64,000 bases of DNA from Flavobacterium sp. HBTb2-11-1 (GCF_009826975.1 NZ_WUMO01000004.1:310001-374000); one strand, 5' to 3'. Counted from the stretch's first letter, positions 8,167 through 17,802 are shown. Numbers and translations are program-made. The notes: generated by a model from the sequence alone, not told the origin.

Positions 8167-10002
8167 ATGAAAAATCTATTTTCCAGAATACTGCTAATTT
8201 TTGTAATCACAACAAGTTTTGCTCAAAATATAGAAAAATCAGAACAGATCAAATTTGTGCAGCTCACAGATTTACACGTTTCGGTAGGAAATGAAAATGA
8301 TTTTTTATTGCAGGATATTGTAAAAGAAATCAATAATTCAGATTTCGAATTTGCGGTTGTAACTGGTGATTTGACCAATAGAGGTGCCGATGACGAATTA
8401 AAACAAGTGCATTCGATTCTCTCTAAATTGAAAATTCCGTATTATGTAATTTCAGGAAATCACGAAACCAACTGGAGCGAAAGCGCCGGCTTGACTTATA
8501 AAAAAATATTTGGTGAAGACCGTTTTGTGTTTTCAAAAGGTGATTATCTTTTCATCGGTTTTCCATGTGGACCTTATATGAAAATGGGTGATGGTTTTGT
8601 AAAACACGAAGATGTGCTTTGGCTTGATAAAACCCTAAAAGACAATCTTAAAAACAATAATAAAAAAGTATTGAATTTTGCTCATTATCCGTTAGATAAC
8701 AGCGTGAGCAATTACAAAGAAGTGCTTTCTGTTTTAGAAAAATACCCAACCGTCGCTACTTTTTGCGGTCACGGACACACCTTACGCAAATATGATTTCT
8801 CTGGTTTGAGCGGTATAATGGGAACATCAATAACTTCTCTAGACGGAAAAACAAAAAGTTATAATCAAGTAATTATCAGCAAAGACAGCATCAGTATCTA
8901 TCAAAAAGAAATAGATAAATCTGCAGTTTTTAGATTTTCGGTTCCGTCCAAGCCTTCGAAAATTGTAATTCCTAAAGATAGTTTGGCAATGCAATCTCCT
9001 TATATAAAAGATATTGCCTCAATTTACAGCCTTCCGGCATTTGACAAAAAGAGTGTTTATTTTACGAATTCTATCGGCGAAATAAAATCTATAAACCTTA
9101 AGAATAAAGCTTTAAATTGGAAAACTGAGACAGGAAATTCAATTTATTTTTCGCCAATCATCGTAAAAAATAATTTGGTTATCGGTACAATAGAAGGAAA
9201 CCTAGTAGGATTTGACACACAGTCTGGCAAACAAAAATGGACAATTCCTGTTGGCGGCGTTTTGGTAGGCTCGCCAATTGCAGAAAATAATAAAATTTAT
9301 ACGGCGAGTTCTACAGCATTTATTTGCGCAGATGCTGTGAGTGGTAAAACAATCTGGCAGAATAATTTGCCAGCGTCATATTCGCAAGGAACGCCGTTAA
9401 TTCAAGGCGATAAAATAATTTTTGGAGTTTGGGATTCGTATGTGTATTGTCTGGATAAAAACACAGGAAAATTGATCTGGAAATGGAACAATGGCAATGA
9501 TAAACAAATTTTGTATTCGGCTGGAAATGTGAATATGGTTTCGACAAAAAACCGACTTTATTTTGTTACTCCACAACGTTTTTTGACCATTTTGGATATT
9601 GAAACAGGAAAAACGCTTTTAAGAACGCAGAAATGGAAAATTAGAGAATCGATGGGAAAAAGCCAAGATGGAAAATGGTTTTACGGTAAAACAATGGACG
9701 GTTTATTACTAAGATTGCCTCTTAGCGATGATCTTGAACTTACAGAAGAAAATCTGGTGAACCAAAGTAAAGTGTTAGATTTAAAACTTGGATACGAACA
9801 CAATCCGGCAGCAATATTAGAAAACAAAAACAAAATATACGTAGGAAGCAGAAAAGGAGAAGTTTTGATTGTAGATGCTTCTAAATTTGAGATTATAAAG
9901 CAAATTAACCTAGGAAGTTCAAGCGTAAATGGCTTTACAATTGATGATAAAGGACAAGTCTGGGCATCGCTGATTGAAGGCGGGATTTATCTGCTTAACT
10001 AA
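8167..10002 (+). CDS. Secreted calcineurin-like metallophosphoesterase fused to a beta-propeller
   Basis: This 611-residue protein has a signal peptide (residues 1-19, ending SFAQ). The phosphoesterase domain covers about residues 27-250, with the ordered metal-binding motifs TDLHV, VTGDLTNRG, SGNHET and CGHGH. Residues about 280-610 are PQQ-type (PQQ_2) propeller repeats, seen as recurring short units such as GKQKW, GKTIW and GKLIW. It should act in the periplasm on a phosphomonoester or phosphodiester; the propeller could bind the polymer or a partner. It lies between two copies of a palindromic hairpin. Similar fusions are known in Bacteroidota, but the substrate is not. In a wall- or glycan-related locus it could release phosphate substituents, which is only a guess. 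Confidence 0.88.
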   Translation: MKNLFSRILLIFVITTSFAQNIEKSEQIKFVQLTDLHVSVGNENDFLLQDIVKEINNSDFEFAVVTGDLTNRGADDELKQVHSILSKLKIPYYVISGNHETNWSESAGLTYKKIFGEDRFVFSKGDYLFIGFPCGPYMKMGDGFVKHEDVLWLDKTLKDNLKNNNKKVLNFAHYPLDNSVSNYKEVLSVLEKYPTVATFCGHGHTLRKYDFSGLSGIMGTSITSLDGKTKSYNQVIISKDSISIYQKEIDKSAVFRFSVPSKPSKIVIPKDSLAMQSPYIKDIASIYSLPAFDKKSVYFTNSIGEIKSINLKNKALNWKTETGNSIYFSPIIVKNNLVIGTIEGNLVGFDTQSGKQKWTIPVGGVLVGSPIAENNKIYTASSTAFICADAVSGKTIWQNNLPASYSQGTPLIQGDKIIFGVWDSYVYCLDKNTGKLIWKWNNGNDKQILYSAGNVNMVSTKNRLYFVTPQRFLTILDIETGKTLLRTQKWKIRESMGKSQDGKWFYGKTMDGLLLRLPLSDDLELTEENLVNQSKVLDLKLGYEHNPAAILENKNKIYVGSRKGEVLIVDASKFEIIKQINLGSSSVNGFTIDDKGQVWASLIEGGIYLLN

Positions 10003-10012
10003 GAAATGTCAT

Positions 10013-10042
10013 CCTAACAGGTTTCAAAACCTGTTAGGTATT
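10013..10042. terminator. Hairpin of the dispersed palindrome, copy 2
   Basis: CCTAACAGGTTT (10013-10024) pairs with AAACCTGTTAGG (10027-10038) and is followed by TATTTT. It lies 11 bases after the stop of the phosphoesterase gene and probably terminates that transcript. Confidence 0.65.
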
Positions 10043-10084
10043 TTAACCACTCCGATAGCTATCGTCATAAAAGGATTAAAAAAT

Positions 10085-10262
10085 ATTTTTTAAGAATAAC
10101 AGAATTCCCACGAATTAAATCTGTTAGATCTGACAAATCTGCGAGAGAAAAATAGAATAGAAAGATTAAATCTTTGCGTCTCTGCGACTTTGCGAGATTG
10201 AAAAAACAAAAACTTAGCGGACATTGCGTAAATCCCTGCGCTCTTTGCAGTTAAATATTCAC
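10085..10262. repeat. Intergenic filler of degenerate GCG-containing repeats
   Basis: The gap carries short related units: CTTTGCGTCTCTGCGACTTT, then CTTAGCGG, CATTGCG, CCTGCGCTCTTTGCAG. This looks like degenerate intergenic repeat DNA rather than coding sequence. An in-frame ATG at 10224 reads through it, but the encoded segment has no signal-peptide character, so the downstream gene is placed at 10281. Confidence 0.4.
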
Positions 10263-10280
10263 GACACAAAATACATGATC

Positions 10281-11762
10281 ATGAAAAGCCTAAAAATTGT
10301 AATTCTAATTTTGCTGATTCATACCCAAATTTTCAGTCAGCAATCTCCAAAAAGAGAAATGCGTGCAGCTTGGATTTCTACTGTAGAAAATATAGACTGG
10401 CCCTCTAAACCAGGTTTGTCAGACAAAGAAATGAAGAGCGAAATGATTGCCATTTTGGATAATCTACGTTCTTATAATTTGAATACAGTCATTTTTCAAA
10501 TCCGTCCAACTGCCGATGCGTATTACAAATCGACAAAAGAACCAGCATCGCATTGGATAACAGGAACTCAAGGCGTTGCTCCGGGTTTTGACCCGCTACA
10601 GATGATGATTGATGAAGCAGGAAAACGCGGCATGAATGTGCACGTTTGGCTGAATCCGTATCGTGTTCAGAAAGATACCGTTAGAGACGTACTTTCAAAA
10701 AATCATTTATATTTTAAAAGACCAGACCTTTTCCTGACGTACGGGAAAGCCAGATATTTTAATCCGGGATTGCAGGAAACAAGAAATTTTGTTGCTTCTG
10801 TAGTTGGCGAAATTGTTCGCAAATATGATATTCAGGCCGTTCACATGGACGATTATTTTTATCCGTATAAAATTGAAGGTCAAGAGTTTCCTGATGAAAA
10901 AGCTTTCGCTAAAGAACCACGTCAGTTTAAAGATAAAGAGGATTGGAGAAGAGACAATGTTGATTTGATTATCAAACAAATAAGAGATACTATAATAGCC
11001 AATAAACCAGAAGTTGAATTCGGAATTTCGCCTTTTGGAGTATGGCGAAATATTGCCAAAGATTCTCAAGGTTCTAATACGAGAGCAGGAGCTACCAATT
11101 ATGATGATTTGTATGCTAATATCTTAAAATGGCAAAAAGAAAACTGGATTGATTATGTAACGCCTCAAATCTATTGGCACATTGGTTTTGACAGAGCAAA
11201 CTTTGAAGTTCTGGCAAAATGGTGGGCAGAACATAAATATGGGGCAAATGTTTATGTCGGGCATGGCGATTATAAAATTTCGAATACTGCGAAAGAACCA
11301 GAATGGAGAAGTTCGGATCAAATTGTGAAGCAGATTGAAATGATTCGTAAATTCCCTCAAATTGAAGGCTCGATGCACTTTACAGCTTCTAATTTTCTGA
11401 AAAAAGGAGATACGCTTAGAAAACCTCTCGTTGAAAAAGAATACAAGTATATCGCTTTAACTCCAGAAGCAAACAGAATTGCAAGATTAAAACCAGAACC
11501 GCCAACAAATGCTGTAATTGCCAAAAAAGGCAATAATGCAATTTTAACTTGGAAAGCTGCATTTAATGACAAGAAATATGTCATTTACAGATTTCTGAAA
11601 GGGAAAATCACAGATTTCTCAAATCCTGAGAATATTTATTATGTGACAACAGCTTTAAAACTAGAAGTGGCAAATGCCAATTTGGAAAACTATGTTTATG
11701 CGCTCACTGCCTTGAGCCAGACCCAGACAGAAAGCAGTCCGATAGAATTTTCAACAAAATAA
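10281..11762 (+). CDS. GHL10-family (DUF187) glycoside hydrolase
   Basis: A 493-residue secreted protein from the chosen start at 10281, where a signal peptide begins (MKSLKIVILILLIHTQIFSQ). In-frame starts at 10224 and 10275 exist, but the former would add repeat-encoded residues ahead of the signal. Residues about 25-340 form the glycosidase barrel, beginning with EMRAAWISTVENIDWP and including PTADAYYKS, NVHVWLNPYR, VHMDDYFYPY and ISPFGVWRN, all typical of this family (YngK-like). The C-terminal 90 residues resemble a fibronectin-like fold. The E. coli relative DigH cleaves peptidoglycan glycan strands stripped of peptides. It is followed after 12 bases by the GH20 gene, so they are co-transcribed. 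Peptidoglycan glycan is the best substrate guess. Confidence 0.85.
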   Translation: MKSLKIVILILLIHTQIFSQQSPKREMRAAWISTVENIDWPSKPGLSDKEMKSEMIAILDNLRSYNLNTVIFQIRPTADAYYKSTKEPASHWITGTQGVAPGFDPLQMMIDEAGKRGMNVHVWLNPYRVQKDTVRDVLSKNHLYFKRPDLFLTYGKARYFNPGLQETRNFVASVVGEIVRKYDIQAVHMDDYFYPYKIEGQEFPDEKAFAKEPRQFKDKEDWRRDNVDLIIKQIRDTIIANKPEVEFGISPFGVWRNIAKDSQGSNTRAGATNYDDLYANILKWQKENWIDYVTPQIYWHIGFDRANFEVLAKWWAEHKYGANVYVGHGDYKISNTAKEPEWRSSDQIVKQIEMIRKFPQIEGSMHFTASNFLKKGDTLRKPLVEKEYKYIALTPEANRIARLKPEPPTNAVIAKKGNNAILTWKAAFNDKKYVIYRFLKGKITDFSNPENIYYVTTALKLEVANANLENYVYALTALSQTQTESSPIEFSTK

Positions 11763-11774
11763 AATATAAAAAAG

Positions 11775-14276
11775 ATGAAAAAAAGTATTCTTCTATTAGC
11801 CATATTTCTAAGTTCGCTTAGTATTGTACAAGCCCAAAAACTGGATATAATACCAAAACCTGTATCCGTTCAACAAAGCACAGGACAATTTGTTTTGCCT
11901 TCGTCTTTAAAAATTGTTGTAGATAAGAAAGTAAAAAATAGCGCCGATTATATTGCAGCAGGTGTTTCAAAAAGTACTGGAATTAATCCGATTGTTTCCA
12001 TTGGAAAAAAACACGGAAAAAATAACATTTCATTTCTAGTAGATAAGAAATTGGATCTTCCAAATGAAGGGTATCAATTGGAAATAAACCAAAGTGGCAT
12101 TTTCATAAAAGGAAAAACGGATAAAGGAGTTTTAAACGGATTCCAGACTTTCCTGCAAATTTGCTCTGCAAAAGAAGTTAAAAAAGGAACTCTTCCGTTT
12201 GTAAAAATAAAAGATTATCCACGTTTTGACTGGCGAGGTATGATGCTCGATTGTTCAAGACAATTTTTTGACAAACAAACCGTAAAAAATTATATCGATT
12301 GGCTCGCGGCACATAAAATGAATGTTTTTCATTGGCATTTAACAGATGATAATGGCTGGAGAATCGAAATCAAATCGATGCCAGATTTGACTTTAAAAGG
12401 TGCTTGGAGAGGTCCTGGCGAAGTCTTATTGCCATCTTACGGTTCTGGAGACAAACGTTATGGAGGTTTTTATACGCAAGAAGACATTAAAGAAGTCGTA
12501 GCTTATGCGGCAAATCGCGGTATTTCGGTAATGCCAGAAATCGAAATTCCAGGACATTCGAGAGCAGTTACAGCGTCATATCCAGAAATTGGATGTGAAA
12601 TAAGTCAGGAACTTAAAAGTGTTCAAGGAGAAGTAAAAAATGTTTGGTGTGTTGGTCGAGAGGAAAACTATGACCTTTTAGATTCAATAATTAGAGAAGT
12701 ATCTGGATTGTTTCCCTTTGAATATATTCATGTTGCAGGAGACGAAGTCAATCGTGCCAATTGGGAACAATGCCCAAAATGTAAAGCTTTGATGGCAAAA
12801 GAAGGTTTTACAGATAGTTTTCAGCTTCAGAATTATTTCTTTAGAAGGGTTCAAAAAATCGTTGATAAATACCATAAAAAAACAGATGGCTGGAATGAAA
12901 TCCTAAAAGGAGGAGAAATTGATCCAAACACACTGATTTCTGCTTGGCAAGGCATTAGTTACGGAATTGAATCGGCAAAAAAAGGATATAAGACCATCAT
13001 GATACCGGGACAATTTTTGTATTTTGACATGGCACAATCTGAAACAGAACGTGGTCACCGTTGGGCGGCAATTACGGATACAAAAAGAGCGTATTCGTTT
13101 GAACCAATTCCAGATACCGATTTAACTCCTGAAGAACAAAAAAATATAGTTGGAGTTCAAGGTGCTTTATGGAGTGAATATTTGGATCGCCCTGCAAGAA
13201 TCATGGAATACCAGAGTTATCCAAGAATAAGCGCTTTGGCTGAAATTGGCTGGTCTAAAAAAGAAGATAAAAACTGGGATGATTTTTATGGAAGATTAAC
13301 CAACAGCCATTTGAAAAGATTAGCCGATATGGGAATTGCTTTTAGAGATTTTCCTCCAACAGCGATTTATAAAAATGGAACAATCACAGTAACGCCGCCT
13401 TATGAAGGTGCGGTTGTTCGCTTTGACAAAGATGGAAACGAGCCTACAAGACAGTCGCCTTTGTATACCGAACCAATTCAGACAGAAAATTATGAGCAAT
13501 ATAGGTTTAGAGTTTTCTTTAATGAGACTTCGGCAAGTCCAGCTGTAAAAGCTGAAAAATTGCCTGTTGCCAATTGGAATACATCGAAAGCAGAAGTTTT
13601 AACGATTTCAGAAAATATCTCAGAGCATGTTGATAAAAAAGGAATTTGGTATCTGAATTTTAATCCAGCAGATGATGGAGCAAACGGAACAATCAAAAGT
13701 GTTTCGCTTTTTGAAAATGATAAATTGATTCAGACTTATGCAGACGAAAAAGCGTTAAAAGCAAAACCTCGTTTGAGATTTGTAATTGGAAATTATAACG
13801 AAAAAAATACGTATCGATTAGATTTTACTGTTGAAAATAAAGAAGAGAAAAAGTCAGCGGCAAACGTAAAATTCAATTGTTCGCCATATCAGGAACCAGA
13901 AGTTAAAGTGACTTCTTCGATGGCAGAAAATCCGAAGTTTCCAATTTCGAATCTACAAGATTACAATGAAGAATCTTACTTGCGCACCGATGTTGCGTGC
14001 AAAGATGGCGATTGGATTTTGTATACCTTTACAACTCCTGTAACATCTTCTAAAATAGATGTTTTAACTGGAATTCCACATCATCCGAGATTTATAATAA
14101 ATGACGGTTACGTTGAGTTTTCATACAACGGAACGGATTTCATAAAAGGCGATAATTTTGATTACGGAAATGCGTCAATTTATCCAAAACAACCTGTAAA
14201 AGCAGTTAGAATACAAATTAAGGGAACCAATAACGAGCCTTTGATGGCAGCGCAGGACTTAAAAATTAATCCGTAG
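11775..14276 (+). CDS. GH20 beta-N-acetylhexosaminidase
   Basis: This exo-enzyme removes terminal beta-linked GlcNAc or GalNAc. It is 833 residues long with a signal peptide (SLSIVQAQ). The N-terminal GH20b domain covers about residues 22-145. The catalytic barrel covers about 148-500, with HWHLTDDNGWRIE, EIEIPGH and the catalytic pair D323-E324 in HVAGDE. A chitobiase C-terminal-like region follows, then an F5/8-type (discoidin) carbohydrate-binding region in the last 130 residues. The GHL10 gene lies 12 bases upstream and the serine hydrolase 4 bases downstream, a tight three-gene unit. All residues of the Asp-Glu substrate-assisted mechanism are intact. Whether it acts on chitin, glycoprotein or wall fragments cannot be told from the sequence. 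Confidence 0.94.
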   Translation: MKKSILLLAIFLSSLSIVQAQKLDIIPKPVSVQQSTGQFVLPSSLKIVVDKKVKNSADYIAAGVSKSTGINPIVSIGKKHGKNNISFLVDKKLDLPNEGYQLEINQSGIFIKGKTDKGVLNGFQTFLQICSAKEVKKGTLPFVKIKDYPRFDWRGMMLDCSRQFFDKQTVKNYIDWLAAHKMNVFHWHLTDDNGWRIEIKSMPDLTLKGAWRGPGEVLLPSYGSGDKRYGGFYTQEDIKEVVAYAANRGISVMPEIEIPGHSRAVTASYPEIGCEISQELKSVQGEVKNVWCVGREENYDLLDSIIREVSGLFPFEYIHVAGDEVNRANWEQCPKCKALMAKEGFTDSFQLQNYFFRRVQKIVDKYHKKTDGWNEILKGGEIDPNTLISAWQGISYGIESAKKGYKTIMIPGQFLYFDMAQSETERGHRWAAITDTKRAYSFEPIPDTDLTPEEQKNIVGVQGALWSEYLDRPARIMEYQSYPRISALAEIGWSKKEDKNWDDFYGRLTNSHLKRLADMGIAFRDFPPTAIYKNGTITVTPPYEGAVVRFDKDGNEPTRQSPLYTEPIQTENYEQYRFRVFFNETSASPAVKAEKLPVANWNTSKAEVLTISENISEHVDKKGIWYLNFNPADDGANGTIKSVSLFENDKLIQTYADEKALKAKPRLRFVIGNYNEKNTYRLDFTVENKEEKKSAANVKFNCSPYQEPEVKVTSSMAENPKFPISNLQDYNEESYLRTDVACKDGDWILYTFTTPVTSSKIDVLTGIPHHPRFIINDGYVEFSYNGTDFIKGDNFDYGNASIYPKQPVKAVRIQIKGTNNEPLMAAQDLKINP

Positions 14277-14280
14277 TACT

Positions 14281-15585
14281 ATGAAAAATATTGGTGTTAA
14301 AATTATAATCATTTCCTTGATTTTTGTGGGAACAAAAAGTCATTCCCAGAAAAATGCAAAGCAGTCTTTCGATTTAAAGCGAAATGAAGTTTATATCGAC
14401 TCAATGATGACAAATGCGCTCGAAAAAGGCTTTTTTCCTGGTGCGCAAATTATTGTTGGAACTAAAGATGAAGTTCTGATTTCAAAAAATTATGGATATC
14501 ATGATTATACGAAAAAGCAATTGGTGAAATCTGACGATGTTTTCGATTTGGCTTCGATGTCTAAAGTTCTTGGAGCGACGATTGTTTCGATGCGTTTGGT
14601 TGGAGACCATAAACTAAAACTTACAGATCAAGTTGGCCAAATTGTTCCAATGTATAAAAATACAGCCATTGCAGATTTAACGCTTTTTGAACTTTTAACG
14701 CATACTTCTGGACTAACGCCAAGTATCACTTTTTATCAGGCATTGCTTTCTACGCCAGATAATTCGCCTTTGTTGAGCAATCAAAAATCGGAGCAATATG
14801 TTGAGCAGTTTGATAATATGTATGTGAACAAAAACATTGTTTACGACTCAAAGTATTTGGTTTTTGAACCGAAACAAAATTGGGTTCAGATTTATAAAAA
14901 TATGTGGCTGAATCCAGAATTTTATCCATCAGTTTACGAAAGGATTGCGAAAGCAAATACCAATCCGAGAGGGAAATATTTGTACAGCGATTTAAACTTG
15001 CTTTTGGTGAAACAAATGATTGAAACTCAAACAGGAAAAAAACTCGATCAGTTTACAAATGAAATTTATACAGAATTAGGCATTTCAAAGATTGGATATA
15101 ATCCGTTAAAATGGACTTCGATCGATAACGTAATGCCAACTGAAGTAGATCATTTTTTTAGAAAAGATACAGTTAAAGGTTATGTGCACGATGAAGCCGC
15201 GGCAATTTTTGGAGGCGTTTCTGGAAATGCAGGTTTGTTTGCCAATGCAGAATCGATTGCTGTAATCTGTAAAATGTTAATGAACAACGGAACTTATAAA
15301 GGAAAACAGATTCTAAAAGCAAATGTTGTAAAAGAGTTTACAGATTCTCCGCTTGCAAAAGAAGGAATTTATAGAGGTTTAGGTTTTGATAAAAGAAAAC
15401 CGGATGAGTTTTTTACAAAAGATGATTTTGGGCATACAGGTTTTACGGGAACTTTTTTCTTTATGAATAGAAACACCAACCGATTTTTAATTATTCTGAC
15501 GAATCGTGTAAATCCAACGAGAACCAACAGATTAATGTACAAAGACGATTTTAGTGCTAAAATTTGGAGACAGATTAATAGATGA
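14281..15585 (+). CDS. Serine hydrolase of the class C beta-lactamase / PBP4* family
   Basis: A 434-residue exported protein with the beta-lactamase-like transpeptidase fold. A hydrophobic N-terminus (IIIISLIFVG) acts as signal peptide. The nucleophile motif SxxK is S92-M-S-K95, the second motif is YSD (the YxN position), and HTG in GHTGFTG fills the KTG position. Family members include D-aminopeptidases, esterases and peptidoglycan-peptide hydrolases; most are not antibiotic lactamases. It starts 4 bases after the GH20 stop, so translation is probably coupled. In Bacteroidota such proteins often accompany or are fused to glycosidases that process muropeptides, which supports a wall-fragment role here. 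A large inverted repeat follows. Confidence 0.85.
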   Translation: MKNIGVKIIIISLIFVGTKSHSQKNAKQSFDLKRNEVYIDSMMTNALEKGFFPGAQIIVGTKDEVLISKNYGYHDYTKKQLVKSDDVFDLASMSKVLGATIVSMRLVGDHKLKLTDQVGQIVPMYKNTAIADLTLFELLTHTSGLTPSITFYQALLSTPDNSPLLSNQKSEQYVEQFDNMYVNKNIVYDSKYLVFEPKQNWVQIYKNMWLNPEFYPSVYERIAKANTNPRGKYLYSDLNLLLVKQMIETQTGKKLDQFTNEIYTELGISKIGYNPLKWTSIDNVMPTEVDHFFRKDTVKGYVHDEAAAIFGGVSGNAGLFANAESIAVICKMLMNNGTYKGKQILKANVVKEFTDSPLAKEGIYRGLGFDKRKPDEFFTKDDFGHTGFTGTFFFMNRNTNRFLIILTNRVNPTRTNRLMYKDDFSAKIWRQINR

Positions 15586-15589
15586 TTTT

Positions 15590-15690
15590 TTTAGCCACGA
15601 ATTCACGAATTATTTTGTATAATCTGTGTGTTTGGTAAGCACAATGAATTATTCCAATTATTTGAAATAATATGTGAATTTGTGGCTAAA
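15590..15690. repeat. Inverted repeat of about 100 bases, MITE-like or long terminator
   Basis: The arms 15590-15615 and 15665-15690 are 26 bases each and complementary at 23 positions; the outer part is TTTAGCCACGAATTCAC. The 49-base centre codes for nothing. No target-site duplication is obvious. It lies directly after the stop at 15585. The rest of the gap to 15908 holds nothing recognisable; a cobalamin riboswitch was looked for and not found. Confidence 0.55.
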
Positions 15691-15907
15691 TAATAAACCC
15701 AAGAAGAAATCAGAATAGCTGAAAGAAAGGTTAGGCTGCATTCAAATATGTGTGCTAAACATTTGATTTATAAGTAATATCTCTCACTTTTGCTTAGTTT
15801 TTAGCAAAATAGATCATAATATCATCCGGACTAGCTATAATTATAAAACTGGTATGCTTTATTGGTACGGTAAGGAATTACTTTTGCCAAAAAAATAATA
15901 AGCCAAA

Positions 15908-17770
15908 ATGAAAAAAATCTATTTTGCTGTCTTTACAGTAATTTGTACCAATTTTTACGCACAGACAAAGCAGGATTCCATCAACCAAATGGATGAAGTT
16001 ATTATTAATGAAGGCCGTTTTAATACGCCTATTTCTAAGCAAAACAGAAATGTTTACGTTATTTCGAGCGAAACCATAAAGAAATTGCCTGGAAGAACCT
16101 TGCAAGAAGTATTGCAATATGCTAATGGAGTAGATATCAGACAAAGAGGACCTTTTGGAACTCAAGCTGACATTAGTGTTGACGGAGGAAGTTTTGAGCA
16201 GACTGTTGTTCTATTAAACGGAGCAAAAGTAATCGACTCGCAAACGGCTCATAACATGCTCAATCTGCCTCTTCCGGTTGAAGCAATTGAAAGAATTGAA
16301 GTAGTCCGCGGACCAGCGGCTAGAATTTACGGAATCAACAGTTTAACTGGAGCGATTAATATCATTACCAAAAAACCAACCGATTCTGGATTTTTAGTAA
16401 GCACTTATGCAGGCTCTAACTTCGAAAAAGATACTCAGGACACTGGCGATACATTTTACGGAACTGGCGTTCAGGCGGGAGCTGTTTTAGGCAAAGAAAA
16501 ACAACAGCACTTGCTTTTTGCTTCGCACGATAAAAGCAATGGTTACCGTTATAATACAGCTTTTGAAAACAATAAAATTTTCTACCAAGGAAATGTTCAG
16601 ATAAATGATAAGAACGAAATCTTAGGTTCTGCAGGTTATATCAAAAATGGATTTGGAGCAAACGGATTTTACGCTGCGCCGGGAGATAAAAATTCTACTG
16701 AAATTGTTCAGACTACGTATGCCAACATTCAGTCGAATCATCAAATTACAGATAGCTGGAAAATCATGCCGAGAGTTACGTACCGATACAATTATGATGA
16801 TTACCGTTATTTAGGAAATTCAAATCTAGCTGTTGGAAGAAGTCAGCATTATACCAATTCTATTGCGGGAGAATTGAATTCTACGGTTAAATTATCTAAA
16901 GGAGAAATTGGTTTTGGTGCTGAATTCAGAAACGAAAATATTCATTCTTCGAACATTGGAGACCACGATCGTGAAAATGTTGGACTTTATGCAGAATACA
17001 GAAGAAGCTTTACTGAAAAATTGGATGTCAATATCGGAACGTATTTAAACTATAATTCAGATTATAAATGGCAAATCTATCCAGGAATCGATGCTAGTTA
17101 TGCTATTACCGACGCATTTAAAATCATTGGAAATGTAGGAACAAGCCAAAGAATTCCGTCGTTTACCGATTTGTATCTGAAGCAGACCGGAAATATCGGG
17201 AATCCAGATTTAGATTCAGAAAATGCTTTTCAAAGCGAAATTGGATTTAAATACAATAAAAGAGCTTTGAGCTTGAACGCTAATTATTTCTACAGAAAAA
17301 TAGACAATTATATCGACTGGATGCGTAATGCTACAAATGTGCCTTGGCAGAGCCAGAACAAAGGAGATTTGAACACAAACGGAATTAATTTACGCGGAAA
17401 TTACAGATTTGATTTCTCTAAAGATTCTAGATTAAGCATTTTGTTAGCCTATACTTATTTAGATTCTGAATTTAAGACGACACGTACAGAAACGTATTCA
17501 AAATATGCAATTTCTTCATTAAAACATCAAATTACCAATACAATAGATTATCAGTTTAAAAACCTGTCTGTAATGTTTGCAACTCGTTTCAACGAAAGAA
17601 TTACAGGACCTTCTTACTGGGTAAATGATTTTAGAGTAAGTCAAGCGATTAACAAATTCACTATTTTCTTAGATGGCCAGAATATTTTTAATGCCACTTA
17701 TTATGAAGTAGGGGCGGTGCCATTGCCATCACGCTGGTTTACTTTGGGAGTAAAACTGGTGACTTTTTAA
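15908..17770 (+). CDS. TonB-dependent receptor, BtuB-like
   Basis: A 620-residue outer-membrane transporter with a signal peptide (residues 1-18, ending NFYA) and no carboxypeptidase-like or STN extension. The plug covers about residues 30-155, with DEVIINEGRFN as the TonB box region, LPGRTLQEVLQYANGVDIRQ and VRGPAARIYG. The rest is a 22-strand barrel ending in the typical C-terminal aromatic VKLVTF. Size and plug resemble vitamin B12 and small-siderophore receptors. It stands alone, with no periplasmic binding protein or ABC gene nearby. The upstream region shows no Fur box or cobalamin riboswitch that could name the ligand. The ligand therefore stays open. Confidence 0.9.
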   Translation: MKKIYFAVFTVICTNFYAQTKQDSINQMDEVIINEGRFNTPISKQNRNVYVISSETIKKLPGRTLQEVLQYANGVDIRQRGPFGTQADISVDGGSFEQTVVLLNGAKVIDSQTAHNMLNLPLPVEAIERIEVVRGPAARIYGINSLTGAINIITKKPTDSGFLVSTYAGSNFEKDTQDTGDTFYGTGVQAGAVLGKEKQQHLLFASHDKSNGYRYNTAFENNKIFYQGNVQINDKNEILGSAGYIKNGFGANGFYAAPGDKNSTEIVQTTYANIQSNHQITDSWKIMPRVTYRYNYDDYRYLGNSNLAVGRSQHYTNSIAGELNSTVKLSKGEIGFGAEFRNENIHSSNIGDHDRENVGLYAEYRRSFTEKLDVNIGTYLNYNSDYKWQIYPGIDASYAITDAFKIIGNVGTSQRIPSFTDLYLKQTGNIGNPDLDSENAFQSEIGFKYNKRALSLNANYFYRKIDNYIDWMRNATNVPWQSQNKGDLNTNGINLRGNYRFDFSKDSRLSILLAYTYLDSEFKTTRTETYSKYAISSLKHQITNTIDYQFKNLSVMFATRFNERITGPSYWVNDFRVSQAINKFTIFLDGQNIFNATYYEVGAVPLPSRWFTLGVKLVTF

Positions 17771-17802
17771 AAAGACTTTTTTTTCAGATTTTAGATTGTT
17801 AA

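Noticed and set aside
15691..15907. Possible cobalamin riboswitch before the BtuB-like receptor
   Set aside because: No B12-box-like sequence or matching stems were found in this stretch.
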